From the NCBI RefSeq assembly GCF_025822765.1, contig NZ_JACKUK010000023.1, forward strand, positions 453,535 to 517,534: 64,000 bases of DNA, written 5' to 3'. Below are positions 20,987 through 29,545 of the stretch, one piece after another. A program made the translations under genes and the position numbers. This DNA is from Mycobacterium barrassiae. GTDB lineage: Bacteria; Actinomycetota; Actinomycetes; Mycobacteriales; Mycobacteriaceae. The notes under the pieces are model-generated. The model saw only the letters and a program-made list of their open reading frames with translations, did no database searches and had not been told where the DNA came from. Numbering within the stretch: position 1 is the stretch's first letter; each line of letters starts with the position of its first letter.

Positions 20987-21021
20987 GGGTATTAAGACCC
21001 GCTCCTCGGGACCATTGACCC
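20987..21021. promoter_or_regulatory. tandem DosR/DevR-like boxes in the acg/kinase divergent promoter
   Basis: Box at 20987-21000 (GGGTATTAAGACCC) and box at 21008-21021 (GGGACCATTGACCC, preceded by CTC) each match 11 of 14 core positions of the DosR consensus and are 21 bp apart, on the same DNA face. They sit between the divergent starts at 20950 and 21057, and acg of M. tuberculosis is itself controlled by DosR boxes. A single site pair could drive both the acg-devR transcript and the four-gene minus-strand operon. Confidence 0.68.
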
Positions 21022-21056
21022 TGGTGACACGCGGTCTTGCGGCGGAAACTGAGAGC

Positions 21057-22061
21057 ATGCGCGACACCGTGGTGGACACCCGAATCCTCAAGCAGGCCGT
21101 ACAGCTGGCCTGCCGCGCGCCGTCGCTGCACAACAGCCAGCCCTGGCGCTGGGTGGTCGATGGGAGCGTCGACGGGAGCACGGTGATGCTGTACCTCGAC
21201 CGGAACCGGGTCTTGCACGCCACCGACCACACGGGTGCGGAGGCGCTACTCGGCTGCGGCGCTGCCCTCGACCACTTCCGCGTGGTGATGGCCGCGGCCG
21301 GCTGGGTGGCGCATGTCGAGCGCTTCCCGAATCCCAACAACCGGATGCATCTGGCATCGATCGAGTTCAGTCCCATGGAATACGTGACCGACGGGCACCG
21401 CGCCCTCGCGGACGCCATACTCCGTCGGCGAACCGACCGACTGCCGTTCGGCCCGCCGCACAACTGGGAGTCGGTCTCGGTCGCGCTCCAACGAGCCGTC
21501 ACGAGTGACGCCGTGCGCCTCGACGAGGTCTCAGACGAACTGCGCAATGAATTGGCGCAGGCATCGGACATCGCCGAATCACTCCGCGTCTACGACTCGG
21601 CCTACCAATCCGAACTCGATTGGTGGACAGGGCTTTTCGAATCCACCCAGGGTATTCCGCATAGTTCGCTGGTATCAGCTTCCGAAAGCGATCGTGTCGA
21701 GATAGGCCGCCACTTTCCAGTCACCCCCACCAGCGAACGGCGTCCTCAGTTGGCTCGTGACCAGGCCACGATCCTCGTGTTGTCGACATATGACACCGAC
21801 CGCACCAGTGTGCTCGAGTGCGGAGAGATGCTGTCTGCCGTCCTCCTCGAGGCCACCGTGGCCGGCCTGGCCACGTGCACGCTGACCAACATCACGGAGT
21901 TGTGGCCCGGACGCGACGTGGTGGCGTCGCTGATCGGGCAGACGACGACGCCGCAGGTCATCATCCGCGTCGGGCAGGCGCCAGGCTTGGAGGAGTTGCC
22001 GCCCCCGACGCCACGGCGGCCGATCGATGAGGTCCTCGAGGTGCGCTCCCACCACCAATGA
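21057..22061 (+). CDS. acg: Acg-family nitroreductase-fold protein
   Basis: 334 residues from ATG 21057, close in length and sequence to M. tuberculosis Acg (Rv2032) as I recall it: [22 protein letters not shown] near the N-terminus, [47 protein letters not shown] and the end [14 protein letters not shown]. Acg proteins are dimer-domain nitroreductase relatives that bind and sequester FMN rather than reduce nitro compounds. They are induced by hypoxia and NO through DosR. The frame stays open upstream to 20838 but that overlaps the divergent gene. devR follows on the same strand. Confidence 0.92.
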   Translation: MRDTVVDTRILKQAVQLACRAPSLHNSQPWRWVVDGSVDGSTVMLYLDRNRVLHATDHTGAEALLGCGAALDHFRVVMAAAGWVAHVERFPNPNNRMHLASIEFSPMEYVTDGHRALADAILRRRTDRLPFGPPHNWESVSVALQRAVTSDAVRLDEVSDELRNELAQASDIAESLRVYDSAYQSELDWWTGLFESTQGIPHSSLVSASESDRVEIGRHFPVTPTSERRPQLARDQATILVLSTYDTDRTSVLECGEMLSAVLLEATVAGLATCTLTNITELWPGRDVVASLIGQTTTPQVIIRVGQAPGLEELPPPTPRRPIDEVLEVRSHHQ

Positions 22062-22213
22062 TCAGTAGGAGGTGCAGAATGCACCGCGACCTGGTGGCGG
22101 CGGACCCTCGGGATCGTGTCGCACCATCCGCCGAGCACAACGGGTTGTTCTGTGCCCCTTCGCCGTCCCCGGTCAGTATGGTGGCGGGCACGAGCGCGGA
22201 GGAGGGACTTGCC

Positions 22214-22864
22214 ATGGTCAGAGTCTTTCTCGTCGACGACCATGAGGTGGTGCGCCGCGGGCTGATCGACCTGCTGAATTCCGACCCCGAACTCGAGGTG
22301 GTCGGCGAGGCGGACTCGGTCGCCCACGCGATGGCGCGGATCCCCGCGCTGAAACCTGACGTCGCGGTGCTCGACGTGCGGTTGCCCGACGGCAACGGCA
22401 TCGAACTCTGTCGCGACCTCCTGTCCAGGCTGCCCGATCTCCGGTGCCTGATGCTGACGTCGTTCACCTCGGACGAGGCGATGCTGGACGCCATACTGGC
22501 CGGCGCCAGCGGATACGTCGTCAAAGACATCAAGGGCATGGAACTGGCGCGAGCAGTCAAGGAAGTCGGCGCGGGCCGCTCTCTGCTCGACAACCGCGCT
22601 GCGGCGGCGCTGATGGCAAAGCTGCGCGGCGCCGCCGACAAGTCCGACCCCCTGTCGGGACTCAGCGACCAGGAGCGGGTCCTGCTGGACCTGCTGGGCG
22701 AAGGCCTCACGAACAAGCAGATCGCCGCGCGAATGTTCCTCGCCGAAAAAACGGTAAAGAACTATGTGTCACGGCTATTGGCCAAACTCGGCATGGAACG
22801 CCGCACCCAGGCGGCGGTGTTCGTGTCGAAATTGAACCAATCCCGCGCGCACGCCGAGGAGTAG
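22214..22864 (+). CDS. devR: DevR/DosR paralogue, NarL-type response regulator (orphan)
   Basis: 216 residues from ATG 22214, nearly the length of M. tuberculosis DevR. The receiver domain has D8/D9 and phosphoacceptor D54 ([10 protein letters not shown]), T82 and K104. The LuxR-type HTH ([10 protein letters not shown]-like block, about 162-190) keeps K179, K182 and N183, the residues that contact DNA in DevR. It should therefore read the same GGGACT-type boxes. No DevS-like kinase is in the window. A second in-frame ATG at 22079, with a strong GGAGG, would add 45 residues; 22214 is preferred by homology. It lies behind acg, hence probably autoregulated. Confidence 0.93.
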   Translation: MVRVFLVDDHEVVRRGLIDLLNSDPELEVVGEADSVAHAMARIPALKPDVAVLDVRLPDGNGIELCRDLLSRLPDLRCLMLTSFTSDEAMLDAILAGASGYVVKDIKGMELARAVKEVGAGRSLLDNRAAAALMAKLRGAADKSDPLSGLSDQERVLLDLLGEGLTNKQIAARMFLAEKTVKNYVSRLLAKLGMERRTQAAVFVSKLNQSRAHAEE

Positions 22865-22914
22865 TCGTTCCGCGCCGGCCCGCGGTCAATCCCTCACCGG
22901 CACAGGGACTTCGG

Positions 22915-23805
22915 TCAGCTGCCCCGCGCCACGATCACCGGCATACGCGCTGCCTGCGCGACGGCCGAGCTGACCGAACCCAGGAGCAGTCCCGCGAACC
23001 CACCGCGGCCACGGCTGCCTACGACCAACAGTTGCGCTTTCTCGGACTCCTCGACGAGCCGATGCGCCGGATTGCCCTGTTCGACAACCCGTCGGACAAC
23101 GACGTCCGGGTACTGCTCGCAATAGCCCGCCAACCGCTGAGCGAGTTCCTCGTCAGCCTGCGTCACCACCTCGTCGGGCAGGATGTCGAGGGGAAAGTCT
23201 GCGAAGTTCATCCAGGTGTGAACCGCGACCAATTCGACTCCTCGACGGCTGGCCTCGTCGAACGCGATCGCCGTCGCCAGCTCTGAAGCCGGCGACCCGT
23301 CCACACCGACCACGACGGGCGCGGCGCTCGGGTAGTCCATCAACGGATCCTCGTCGTGGATGACGGCCACCGGGCAGTGCGCATGGTGGAGAACGCCGGA
23401 GCTGACCGAACCGAGCAACAGTCCCGCCACTCCACCCAAACCGCGGCAGCCAACCACGACCAGCTCGGCGCCCTTGGACATCTCCACCAGCACCGACACC
23501 ACGTTGCCGGGCACGACGCGGTGGTCGACGGCGAGCTTCGGCTCGTCAGCCGTCGCGTCGAACACGAGCTTCAGCGCGTCGTCGATGACCTCTTGCGCGC
23601 GTTGCTCGCGTTCTTCGGCGTAATACGGGACATCGACGAAGGGACCGAACTCCGCCGGCGGAACGACTGTCACCACCGTCAGCGGCACATGGCGAAGCGC
23701 CGCCTCACGCGCCGCCCAGTCGGTCGCCACACGTGATGCGGGTGAGCCGTCGACGCCCACCACAATGCCGTGGCCCTTGAGCTTCGGATCTGACTTAGCG
23801 GACAT
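22915..23805 (-). CDS. universal stress protein, tandem UspA domains
   Basis: 296 residues from ATG 23805, preceded by GAGGAG. Open frame continues upstream to 23892 without a good start. Both Usp domains carry intact ATP loops ([37 protein letters not shown]). The second strand set begins [35 protein letters not shown], shared with the Usp encoded at 15132. Convergent with devR across 50 bp. A DosR-like box lies about 100 bp upstream. A Usp next to devR recalls Rv3134c-devR-devS, although here the orientation is convergent. Confidence 0.93.
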   Translation of the reverse strand: MSAKSDPKLKGHGIVVGVDGSPASRVATDWAAREAALRHVPLTVVTVVPPAEFGPFVDVPYYAEEREQRAQEVIDDALKLVFDATADEPKLAVDHRVVPGNVVSVLVEMSKGAELVVVGCRGLGGVAGLLLGSVSSGVLHHAHCPVAVIHDEDPLMDYPSAAPVVVGVDGSPASELATAIAFDEASRRGVELVAVHTWMNFADFPLDILPDEVVTQADEELAQRLAGYCEQYPDVVVRRVVEQGNPAHRLVEESEKAQLLVVGSRGRGGFAGLLLGSVSSAVAQAARMPVIVARGS

Positions 23806-23907
23806 TTCGTTCTCCTCGTCGCCGTGGCACGTTGCTGAATCACACGACTGATCGGAGATTAACGTCGCAAACGACCTGACCTCAGGAGGCATTCGTCCTG
23901 TACGGAA

Positions 23908-23921
23908 TGGTCAAAAGTCCC
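23908..23921 (-). promoter_or_regulatory. DosR/DevR-like box upstream of the fourth USP gene
   Basis: Read on the minus strand, GGGACTTTTGACCA matches 11 of 14 core positions of the DosR consensus and has the preferred GGGACT start. It is 103 bp upstream of the Usp ATG at 23805. A weaker half-conserved copy (GGCGTGTTAGTCGC, 9/14) begins 20 bp further upstream at 23928-23941, so this may also be a tandem site. Confidence 0.5.
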
Positions 23922-23969
23922 GCGATGGCGACTAACACGCCTAGGAGCGGCGCTGTTGAGGTGAAGACG

Positions 23970-23994
23970 CGGTCTCCGTATGGCATGGAGACCG
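23970..23994 (-). terminator. hairpin downstream of tRNA-Glu
   Basis: CGGTCTCC (23970-23977) pairs with GGAGACCG (23987-23994) around a 9-nt loop, 15 nt beyond the tRNA-Glu 3' end. Likely tRNA transcript terminator or processing boundary; there is no T-run. Confidence 0.45.
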
Positions 23995-24009
23995 GTGCCG
24001 CGATATTTG

Positions 24010-24082
24010 TACCCCCGATGGGATTCGAACCCACGCTACCGCCGTGAGAGGGCGGCGTCCTAGGCCGCTAGACGACGGGGGC
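24010..24082 (-). tRNA. tRNA-Glu (CTC)
   Basis: 73 nt. Read on the minus strand it folds into a cloverleaf: acceptor GCCCCCG with CGGGGGT, anticodon stem CCGCC/GGCGG enclosing loop CTCTCAC with anticodon CTC, and T-arm GTGGGTTCGAATCCCAT. The first acceptor pair is G-U. CCA is not encoded. It reads GAG codons and lies near gltX, the synthetase that charges it. Confidence 0.95.
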
Positions 24083-24113
24083 TAGAACATTTCCGGAGAG
24101 CCAGCATAGCCCA

Positions 24114-24138
24114 GCGGATTATGCGGTTCATAATCCGC
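24114..24138. other. perfect 10-bp inverted repeat between the two tRNA genes
   Basis: GCGGATTATG (24114-24123) and CATAATCCGC (24129-24138) with a 5-nt CGGTT loop lie between tRNA-Gln and tRNA-Glu. It could terminate the tRNA-Gln transcript, mark RNA processing, or be a protein-binding palindrome. Confidence 0.6.
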
Positions 24139-24174
24139 GAAGCTCGACGCTTGTCGCGCCGGCGTCCGCCGGAA

Positions 24175-24249
24175 TGGCTGGGGTACCAGGACTCGAACCT
24201 AGAATGGCTGAACCAGAATCAGCTGTGTTGCCAATTACACCATACCCCA
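24175..24249 (-). tRNA. tRNA-Gln (CTG)
   Basis: 75 nt including an encoded CCA (24175-24177). Acceptor TGGGGTA pairs with TACCCCA, with discriminator G; the anticodon arm GCTGA-TTCTGGT-TCAGC has anticodon CTG, and the T-arm is CTAGGTTCGAGTCCTGG. Mycobacteria make Gln-tRNA by amidation of Glu-tRNA(Gln), so this tRNA connects gltX here with gatCAB at 40.7-45.2 kb. Confidence 0.96.
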
Positions 24250-24365
24250 TTGGCCGCTCGTAACCGCAGGTCACGAGCCTTTTTCGACCCTTTCACGCTT
24301 TCGGCTGTGCCGCCGCGCGTTGTTCTGGGCCGACGTGCAGACTACCAAAGATTTGCGACTGCCTT

Positions 24366-25850
24366 TCACGCGTGGGCCGCCGCGGCAGCAGCGTGGTCGC
24401 GGCCCGCCCGCAGCCGGTGCAGGCTGCGGTCTCGGCCCAGCAGCTCGAGCGACTCGAACAGCGGCGGGCTGACCGTCGCGCCGGTGGCCGCGACCCGGAT
24501 CGGGCCGAACGCCTTGCGCGGCTTGAGCGCCAGCTTCTCCAGCAGCGAGTCTTTGAGAGCGTTCTCGATCTCGGCAGTGGTCCACTCCCCGATCGTCTCG
24601 AGCGCACCGAGGGCGGCGTCCAGAACCGCCACAGCCTCTGGACCGAGCTCCTTGGCTGCGGCTTTCTCGTCGAGAGCGAACTCCGCGTCGTTGAGGAACT
24701 TCAGCAGGTCCCACGCGTCGCCGAGCACGACGATCCGGGTCTGCACCAACCGGGCGGCCTCCGCGAACTGCGTCTCGTCGAGACCCGTCTCGTGGCCGTG
24801 GGCGGCGAAGAACGCCGCCAGCCGAGAGGTGAAATCCTCCTCGCTCAACAGCCGGATGTGTTCGGCGTTGAGCGCGTCCGCTTTCTTCTGGTCGAAACGC
24901 GCGGGGTTGGAGTTCACGTCGGCGACGTCGAAGGCGGCCACCATCTCGTCGAGGCTGAAGACGTCGCGGTCCTCGGCGATACCCCAGCCCAGCAGCGCGA
25001 GGTAGTTCAGCAAGCCCTCGGGAATGAATCCGCGTTCGCGGTGGATGAACAGGTTCGACTGCGGATCGCGTTTGGACAGCTTCTTGTTGCCGTCTCCGAG
25101 CACGCTCGGCAGGTGGGCGAACTCGGGTATCCGTTCTGCGACTCCGATGCGGATCAGCGCCTGGTACAGCGCGATCTGGCGCGGTGTGGACGGCAGCAGA
25201 TCCTCGCCACGCAGCACGTGGGTGATCTTCATCAGCGCGTCGTCGACGGGATTGACCAAGGTGTACAACGGATCTCCGCTGGCGCGGGTCAACGCGAAGT
25301 CGGGGACCACGCCCGCGGCGAACGTGGTCTCGCCGCGGACGAGATCGTGCCAGGTGATGTCCTCGTCGGGCATCCGTAACCGAAGCACCGGCCTGCGCCC
25401 TTCGGAGATGAACGCGGCGCGCTGTGCATCCGTCAGCTCGCGATCGTAATTGTCGTAGCCCAGCTTGGGATTTCGGCCCGCGGCGATGTGGCGCGCCTCC
25501 ACTTCCTCCGCCGTCGAGAACGCCTCGTAAGCGTCACCGGACTCCACAAGGCGCGCGAGCACGTCACGGTAGATCTCGCGACGCTCAGACTGCCGGTACG
25601 GCGCATACGGACCACCGATTTCGGGACCCTCGTCGTAGTTCAACCCCAACCAGCTCAAAGCATCCAGCAGCGCCAGATAGCTTTCCTCGCTGTCACGCTC
25701 GGCATCGGTGTCCTCGAGCCGGAATACGAAAGTCCCGCCGCAATGGCGGGCGTATGCCCAGTTGAACAGCGCCGTGCGGATCAGACCTACGTGCGGTGTA
25801 CCCGTCGGCGATGGGCAGAACCGCACTCGCATATCGGAGCTAGCTGTCAT
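24366..25850 (-). CDS. gltX: glutamyl-tRNA synthetase (non-discriminating type likely)
   Basis: 494 residues from ATG 25850. Class I synthetase: the HIGH-equivalent HVGL starts at H20 ([20 protein letters not shown]) and the KMSKS-equivalent KKLSKRD follows about 235 residues later. The enzyme charges Glu onto tRNA-Glu and, given gatCAB in the same window, probably also onto tRNA-Gln. Its start overlaps the stop of the FAH-family gene by 4 nt, so the two are cotranscribed. The 116 bp between its stop and tRNA-Gln carry no gene. Confidence 0.97.
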   Translation of the reverse strand: MTASSDMRVRFCPSPTGTPHVGLIRTALFNWAYARHCGGTFVFRLEDTDAERDSEESYLALLDALSWLGLNYDEGPEIGGPYAPYRQSERREIYRDVLARLVESGDAYEAFSTAEEVEARHIAAGRNPKLGYDNYDRELTDAQRAAFISEGRRPVLRLRMPDEDITWHDLVRGETTFAAGVVPDFALTRASGDPLYTLVNPVDDALMKITHVLRGEDLLPSTPRQIALYQALIRIGVAERIPEFAHLPSVLGDGNKKLSKRDPQSNLFIHRERGFIPEGLLNYLALLGWGIAEDRDVFSLDEMVAAFDVADVNSNPARFDQKKADALNAEHIRLLSEEDFTSRLAAFFAAHGHETGLDETQFAEAARLVQTRIVVLGDAWDLLKFLNDAEFALDEKAAAKELGPEAVAVLDAALGALETIGEWTTAEIENALKDSLLEKLALKPRKAFGPIRVAATGATVSPPLFESLELLGRDRSLHRLRAGRDHAAAAAAHA

Positions 25851-26635
25851 GACTTTCCTTTGCGGACAACCGGATTCGACAACGTTCCGATACCCTCGAT
25901 GGTGATGCTGACGGTATCCCCGTCTTCGATCGGACCCACACCCTCAGGAGTCCCGGTGAGGATGAGGTCGCCGGGCAGCAGGGTCATCACCGCCGAGATC
26001 CATTCCACGATGGCGCCGACGTCGTGGATCATCAGTGACGTCCGGCTGCGCTGTTTCGTTTCTCCGTTGACCTCGGTGCGCAACTCCAGATCGGCAGGAT
26101 CGACATCGGTCACGATCCACGGCCCGATCGGACAGAACGTGTCGTGGCCCTTGGCCCTGGTCCACTGACCGTCCTTCTTCTGCTGATCGCGCGCCGATAC
26201 GTCGTTGCCGATGGTGTAGCCGAGGATGTTCTCAGCGGCGCGGGCGGCGGGCACGTCCTTGCAGGGCCTGCCGATGACGACGGCGAGCTCGCCCTCGAAG
26301 TGCACCGGGTTGGCGTCGGCCGGCAGTTGGATGGGCACATTCGGGCCGATGATCGCCGTGTTGGGCTTCATGAACATCACCGGGTCGGGGAAATCCCCGC
26401 CGCCCATCTCGGCGACGTGGGCCGCGTAGTTCTTGCCGATGCAGACCACCTTGCTGGCCAGGATCGGCGCCAGCAGCCGCACATCGGCAAGGGGCCATTG
26501 TCGTCCGGTGAAGGTCGGCGTGCCGAAGGGATGCTCGGCGATCTCGCGAGCGACTGCCTGGCTGAGATCATCGGGCGGACCTTCGATGGCAACGAAGGCG
26601 ACTCCGTCGGGGCTGGCGATACGACCAAGGCGCAT
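25847..26635 (-). CDS. fumarylacetoacetate hydrolase-family protein (Rv2993c-like)
   Basis: 262 residues from ATG 26635. FAH-fold hallmarks are [31 protein letters not shown], the metal-binding [13 protein letters not shown] and [20 protein letters not shown] with the catalytic cluster, ending [17 protein letters not shown]. Such enzymes are hydrolases, isomerases or decarboxylases of 2-oxo acids in aromatic catabolism, or oxaloacetate decarboxylases; the substrate is not determinable. Overlaps gltX by ATGA. Confidence 0.92.
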   Translation of the reverse strand: MRLGRIASPDGVAFVAIEGPPDDLSQAVAREIAEHPFGTPTFTGRQWPLADVRLLAPILASKVVCIGKNYAAHVAEMGGGDFPDPVMFMKPNTAIIGPNVPIQLPADANPVHFEGELAVVIGRPCKDVPAARAAENILGYTIGNDVSARDQQKKDGQWTRAKGHDTFCPIGPWIVTDVDPADLELRTEVNGETKQRSRTSLMIHDVGAIVEWISAVMTLLPGDLILTGTPEGVGPIEDGDTVSITIEGIGTLSNPVVRKGKS

Positions 26636-26694
26636 TCCCTCAGCCTAGTGGCCGCGGTCATCAGCGCTGCGACCGCACTTGCCAGCGACGCTGT

Positions 26695-26731
26695 TTCAGA
26701 TAGTGAGACAATCATTCAGATATATGAGACA
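26695..26731. promoter_or_regulatory. direct-repeat operator candidate upstream of the MFS gene
   Basis: TTCAGATAGTGAGACA (26695-26710) and TTCAGATATATGAGACA (26715-26731) are near-identical direct repeats whose starts are 20 bp apart, about two helical turns. They lie 20-56 bp upstream of the MFS start. The TGAGACA half also occurs at 12156-12162 next to the IclR gene. A regulator binding site is likely; its protein is unknown. Confidence 0.5.
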
Positions 26732-26750
26732 GTTGTGCGACCATGAGGTC

Positions 26751-27935
26751 ATGGCCGTCGAGACGATCAGCACCGCGCGCCGCTGGTCGCTGCTCGTCAT
26801 CGCACTGACCGCCACGACAAGTGCCAACGTATTCATCAACGGTGCGGCCTTCCTGATTCCGAGCCTGCAGAGAGAGCGCGGGCTGGACCTCGCCGCCGCG
26901 GGACTGCTGTCGTCGATGGCCGGCTTCGGCCTGGTGCTCACGCTCATCGCGTGGGGCTACGTGGTCGACCGCGTCGGTGAGCGCATCGTGTTGTCCCTCG
27001 GCTCGGCTCTCATCGCCGCGGCCGCATTCGCGGCTGCGTCCGTGGACTCCCTGTTCGCCGTCGGCGCGTTCCTGCTTCTCGGCGGAATGGCGGCCGCGAG
27101 CAGCAATTCGGCCAGCGGTCGGCTGGTGGTCGGCTGGTTCCCGCCGGATCAACGCGGGTTGGTCATGGGGATCCGGCAGACCGCGACACCTCTCGGAGTC
27201 GGGTTGGGCGCCTTGGTGATTCCGCGGCTGGCCGAGAGCTACAGCATCTCGGTGGCACTGTTGTTCCCCGCAGTGGTGTGCGCGGTATCCGCGGTGATCT
27301 GTGCGGTGGCGGTGATCGACCCGCCGCGTCCGCCGCGCGCCGAGGCTCCGGCCGAGGACCTGGCGAACCCATATCGCGCATCGTCGGTGTTGACGCGTAT
27401 TCACGCCGCGTCCGTGCTGCTGGTGGTGCCCCAGGCGGTGCTGTGGACGTTCGCGCTGGTATGGCTGATGACCGACCGCGGCTGGTCGGCGGCGTCGGCG
27501 GGCCTCGTCGTCACGGTGGCCCAGGTATTGGGCGCCGGTGGCCGCATCGCTGCCGGTCGTTGGTCGGATGTCGCGGGCTCGCGGCTGAGGCCGATCCGCA
27601 CCATCGCCCTTGCGGCCGCGGTCGCAATGGGCCTGTTGGCGCTGACCGATTGGCTCAGTTCACCGGTCAGTGTGGCGATGATGGTGATCGCCTCGGTGAT
27701 CACGGTGTCGGACAACGGGTTGGCGTTCACCGCGATCGCCGAGATCGCCGGCCCGTTCTGGAGCGGACGGGCACTCGGTGTGCAGAACACCAATCAGCAC
27801 CTGGCTTCCGCTGCTGCCGCACCGCTTTTCGGCGCATTGATCGGAGTGGCCGGCTACGCCGCGGCGTTCGCCGTGAGCGCCCTCCTACCGCTACTGGCGG
27901 TGCGCGTCGTACCGGTCGAACCGAAGCGGACCTGA
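26751..27935 (+). CDS. major facilitator superfamily transporter (Rv2994-like)
   Basis: 394 residues from ATG 26751 (alternative in-frame ATG 26724). Twelve predicted membrane segments; the loop between TM2 and TM3 carries GYVVDRVGERIVLSLG, the MFS motif A (G-X3-D-X2-G-X-R), and a repeat of it, RIAAGRWSDVAGSRLRP, is found in the second half. Substrate unknown. It diverges from the FAH-family gene (116 bp) and converges on a membrane-protein gene 4 nt away. Confidence 0.9.
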   Translation: MAVETISTARRWSLLVIALTATTSANVFINGAAFLIPSLQRERGLDLAAAGLLSSMAGFGLVLTLIAWGYVVDRVGERIVLSLGSALIAAAAFAAASVDSLFAVGAFLLLGGMAAASSNSASGRLVVGWFPPDQRGLVMGIRQTATPLGVGLGALVIPRLAESYSISVALLFPAVVCAVSAVICAVAVIDPPRPPRAEAPAEDLANPYRASSVLTRIHAASVLLVVPQAVLWTFALVWLMTDRGWSAASAGLVVTVAQVLGAGGRIAAGRWSDVAGSRLRPIRTIALAAAVAMGLLALTDWLSSPVSVAMMVIASVITVSDNGLAFTAIAEIAGPFWSGRALGVQNTNQHLASAAAAPLFGALIGVAGYAAAFAVSALLPLLAVRVVPVEPKRT

Positions 27936-27939
27936 CACC

Positions 27940-28560
27940 TCACGTGTGCCGGGAGCGTCGTGGCAGCACCACCAGCGCCGCGATCAGGAAGCACAGCGCG
28001 CCGAAGAACGTGCCGGCGTTGGCCAGCAGCGCGTCCTCGGTGACACCGGAGTTGCTCACGAACGCACCGAGCGCCGACACCGCGAAGGCCACGCAGCCGA
28101 TCATGTTGATCCACTCCCCCTGCCAGTCAGGGGATTTCAGCTCGACGATCCCGACAGCGGCGGTCACGGCGATCACCCCGAGCACACCGCTGATCAGGAA
28201 GGCCATCGATCCGGTGACGTCTGGCACCCACACAAACCGCCGCTCAGGCTTGACCGCATGCGCCCACAGCGCGGAGCCCGTGCTGATGTTGAACAGGATC
28301 GTCCCCGCGAACTGAGTGACCGCCGAGAGCCAGCCGATCCGCATCGGCGGTCCGGACAACACGAGTTGCATCCAGCCCGCGGCGGTGAAGAACCAGGAGC
28401 CGATGAAGCACAACAGGTTGGCGATCCCGGCGCCCGCGACGGTCGACATCCCCGGAACGGTCGCGAGCGCGAACAGCGTCGAACCGATTGCGAACAACCA
28501 GCACTGTCGTCTGAGGGTCGCGACGGCGACCAGCTCAGAGAAGCGAGGCGATCCGGTCAC
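27940..28560 (-). CDS. multi-pass membrane protein, YrhK-like
   Basis: 206 residues from GTG 28560, which has GGAG a few nt upstream and overlaps the 3' end of leuB by 26 bp. About six membrane segments, with repeated GS-x-LF/GSWFF motifs ([30 protein letters not shown]) that resemble YrhK-domain proteins. Function unknown. Position suggests it is the third cistron of serA-leuB. The frame remains open further into leuB, but no better start is visible. Confidence 0.7.
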   Translation of the reverse strand: MTGSPRFSELVAVATLRRQCWLFAIGSTLFALATVPGMSTVAGAGIANLLCFIGSWFFTAAGWMQLVLSGPPMRIGWLSAVTQFAGTILFNISTGSALWAHAVKPERRFVWVPDVTGSMAFLISGVLGVIAVTAAVGIVELKSPDWQGEWINMIGCVAFAVSALGAFVSNSGVTEDALLANAGTFFGALCFLIAALVVLPRRSRHT

Positions 28561-29545
28561 CGATCTCCGTGGTGGAGCGCTGCTCGTCGCCGCGGGTGGC
28601 CAGATGCTGCTCGACGGCCTTGTCCACGCGGGCGGCCGCATCGATTTCACCCTGGTGGGACAGCAACAGGGCCACCGACATGATCGCGGCGGTGGGATCG
28701 GCGATGCCCTGTCCGGCGATGTCGGGCGCGCTGCCGTGCACAGGCTCGAACATCGAGGGATTCGTGCGCGTCGCATCGATGTTGCCGCTCGCCGCCAAGC
28801 CGATGCCGCCACATACGGCCGCGGCCAGGTCGGTCACGATGTCGCCGAACAGGTTGTCGGTGACGATGACGTCGAATCGACCCGGATCGGTGACGAGGTG
28901 GATGGTCGCGGAGTCGACGTGCTGGTAAGCGATCTCGACGTCGGGGTACTCGGTGCCGACCTCCTGCACGGTGCGCCACCACAGTGCGCCCGCATAGGTC
29001 AGCACGTTGTTCTTGTGCACCAGGGTCAACTGACCGCGTCGTCGCGATGCCCGCGCAAAGGCGTCGTGCACCACGCGTCGCACCCCGAACGCGGTGTTGA
29101 CGCTGACCTCGGTGGCGATCTCATGCGGAGTCCCGACCCGGATCGCGCCGCCGTTGCCCGTGTAGGGGCCCTCGGTGCCTTCGCGGACGACGACGAAGTC
29201 GATGTCCGGGTTTCCGGCGAGCGGACTGTTCACCCCCGGGTAGAGCCGGGCGGGCCGCAGGTTGATGTGGTGGTCGAGTTCGAACCGAATCCTCAGCAGC
29301 AGACCGCGTTCCAGCAGACCGCTTGGCACCGACGGGTCGCCGATCGCGCCGAGCAGGATGGCGTCGTGCCCACGCAGTTCGTCGAGCACGGAATCCGGCA
29401 GTACCTCGCCGCTGGCGTGGTATCTGCGCGCGCCGAGGTCGTAGTTGGTCTTGTCCACACCGGGCAGGACGGCATCGAGCACCTTCACGGCCTCGCCCAC
29501 GACCTCGGGGCCGATGCCGTCGCCGGCGATGATCGCCAGTTTCAC
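28535..29545 (-). CDS. leuB: 3-isopropylmalate dehydrogenase
   Basis: 336 residues from ATG 29545, overlapping the serA stop by ATGA. It oxidatively decarboxylates 3-isopropylmalate with NAD+ in leucine synthesis. It begins [18 protein letters not shown] and contains [19 protein letters not shown] (substrate Arg), the metal-binding [16 protein letters not shown] and [15 protein letters not shown]. Genetically separate from leuCD, as in other mycobacteria, but joined to serA. Confidence 0.97.
   Translation of the reverse strand: MKLAIIAGDGIGPEVVGEAVKVLDAVLPGVDKTNYDLGARRYHASGEVLPDSVLDELRGHDAILLGAIGDPSVPSGLLERGLLLRIRFELDHHINLRPARLYPGVNSPLAGNPDIDFVVVREGTEGPYTGNGGAIRVGTPHEIATEVSVNTAFGVRRVVHDAFARASRRRGQLTLVHKNNVLTYAGALWWRTVQEVGTEYPDVEIAYQHVDSATIHLVTDPGRFDVIVTDNLFGDIVTDLAAAVCGGIGLAASGNIDATRTNPSMFEPVHGSAPDIAGQGIADPTAAIMSVALLLSHQGEIDAAARVDKAVEQHLATRGDEQRSTTEIGDRIASLL

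Noticed and set aside
23806-23892. 29-residue extension of the fourth Usp protein
   Set aside because: No good start or ribosome site; ATG 23805 has GAGGAG upstream and matches Usp N-termini.
12840-23941. Mobile genomic island with integrase or att sites
   Set aside because: No integrase, transposase or tRNA-derived direct repeats were seen, although tRNA genes lie at its right edge; base composition by eye is like its surroundings.
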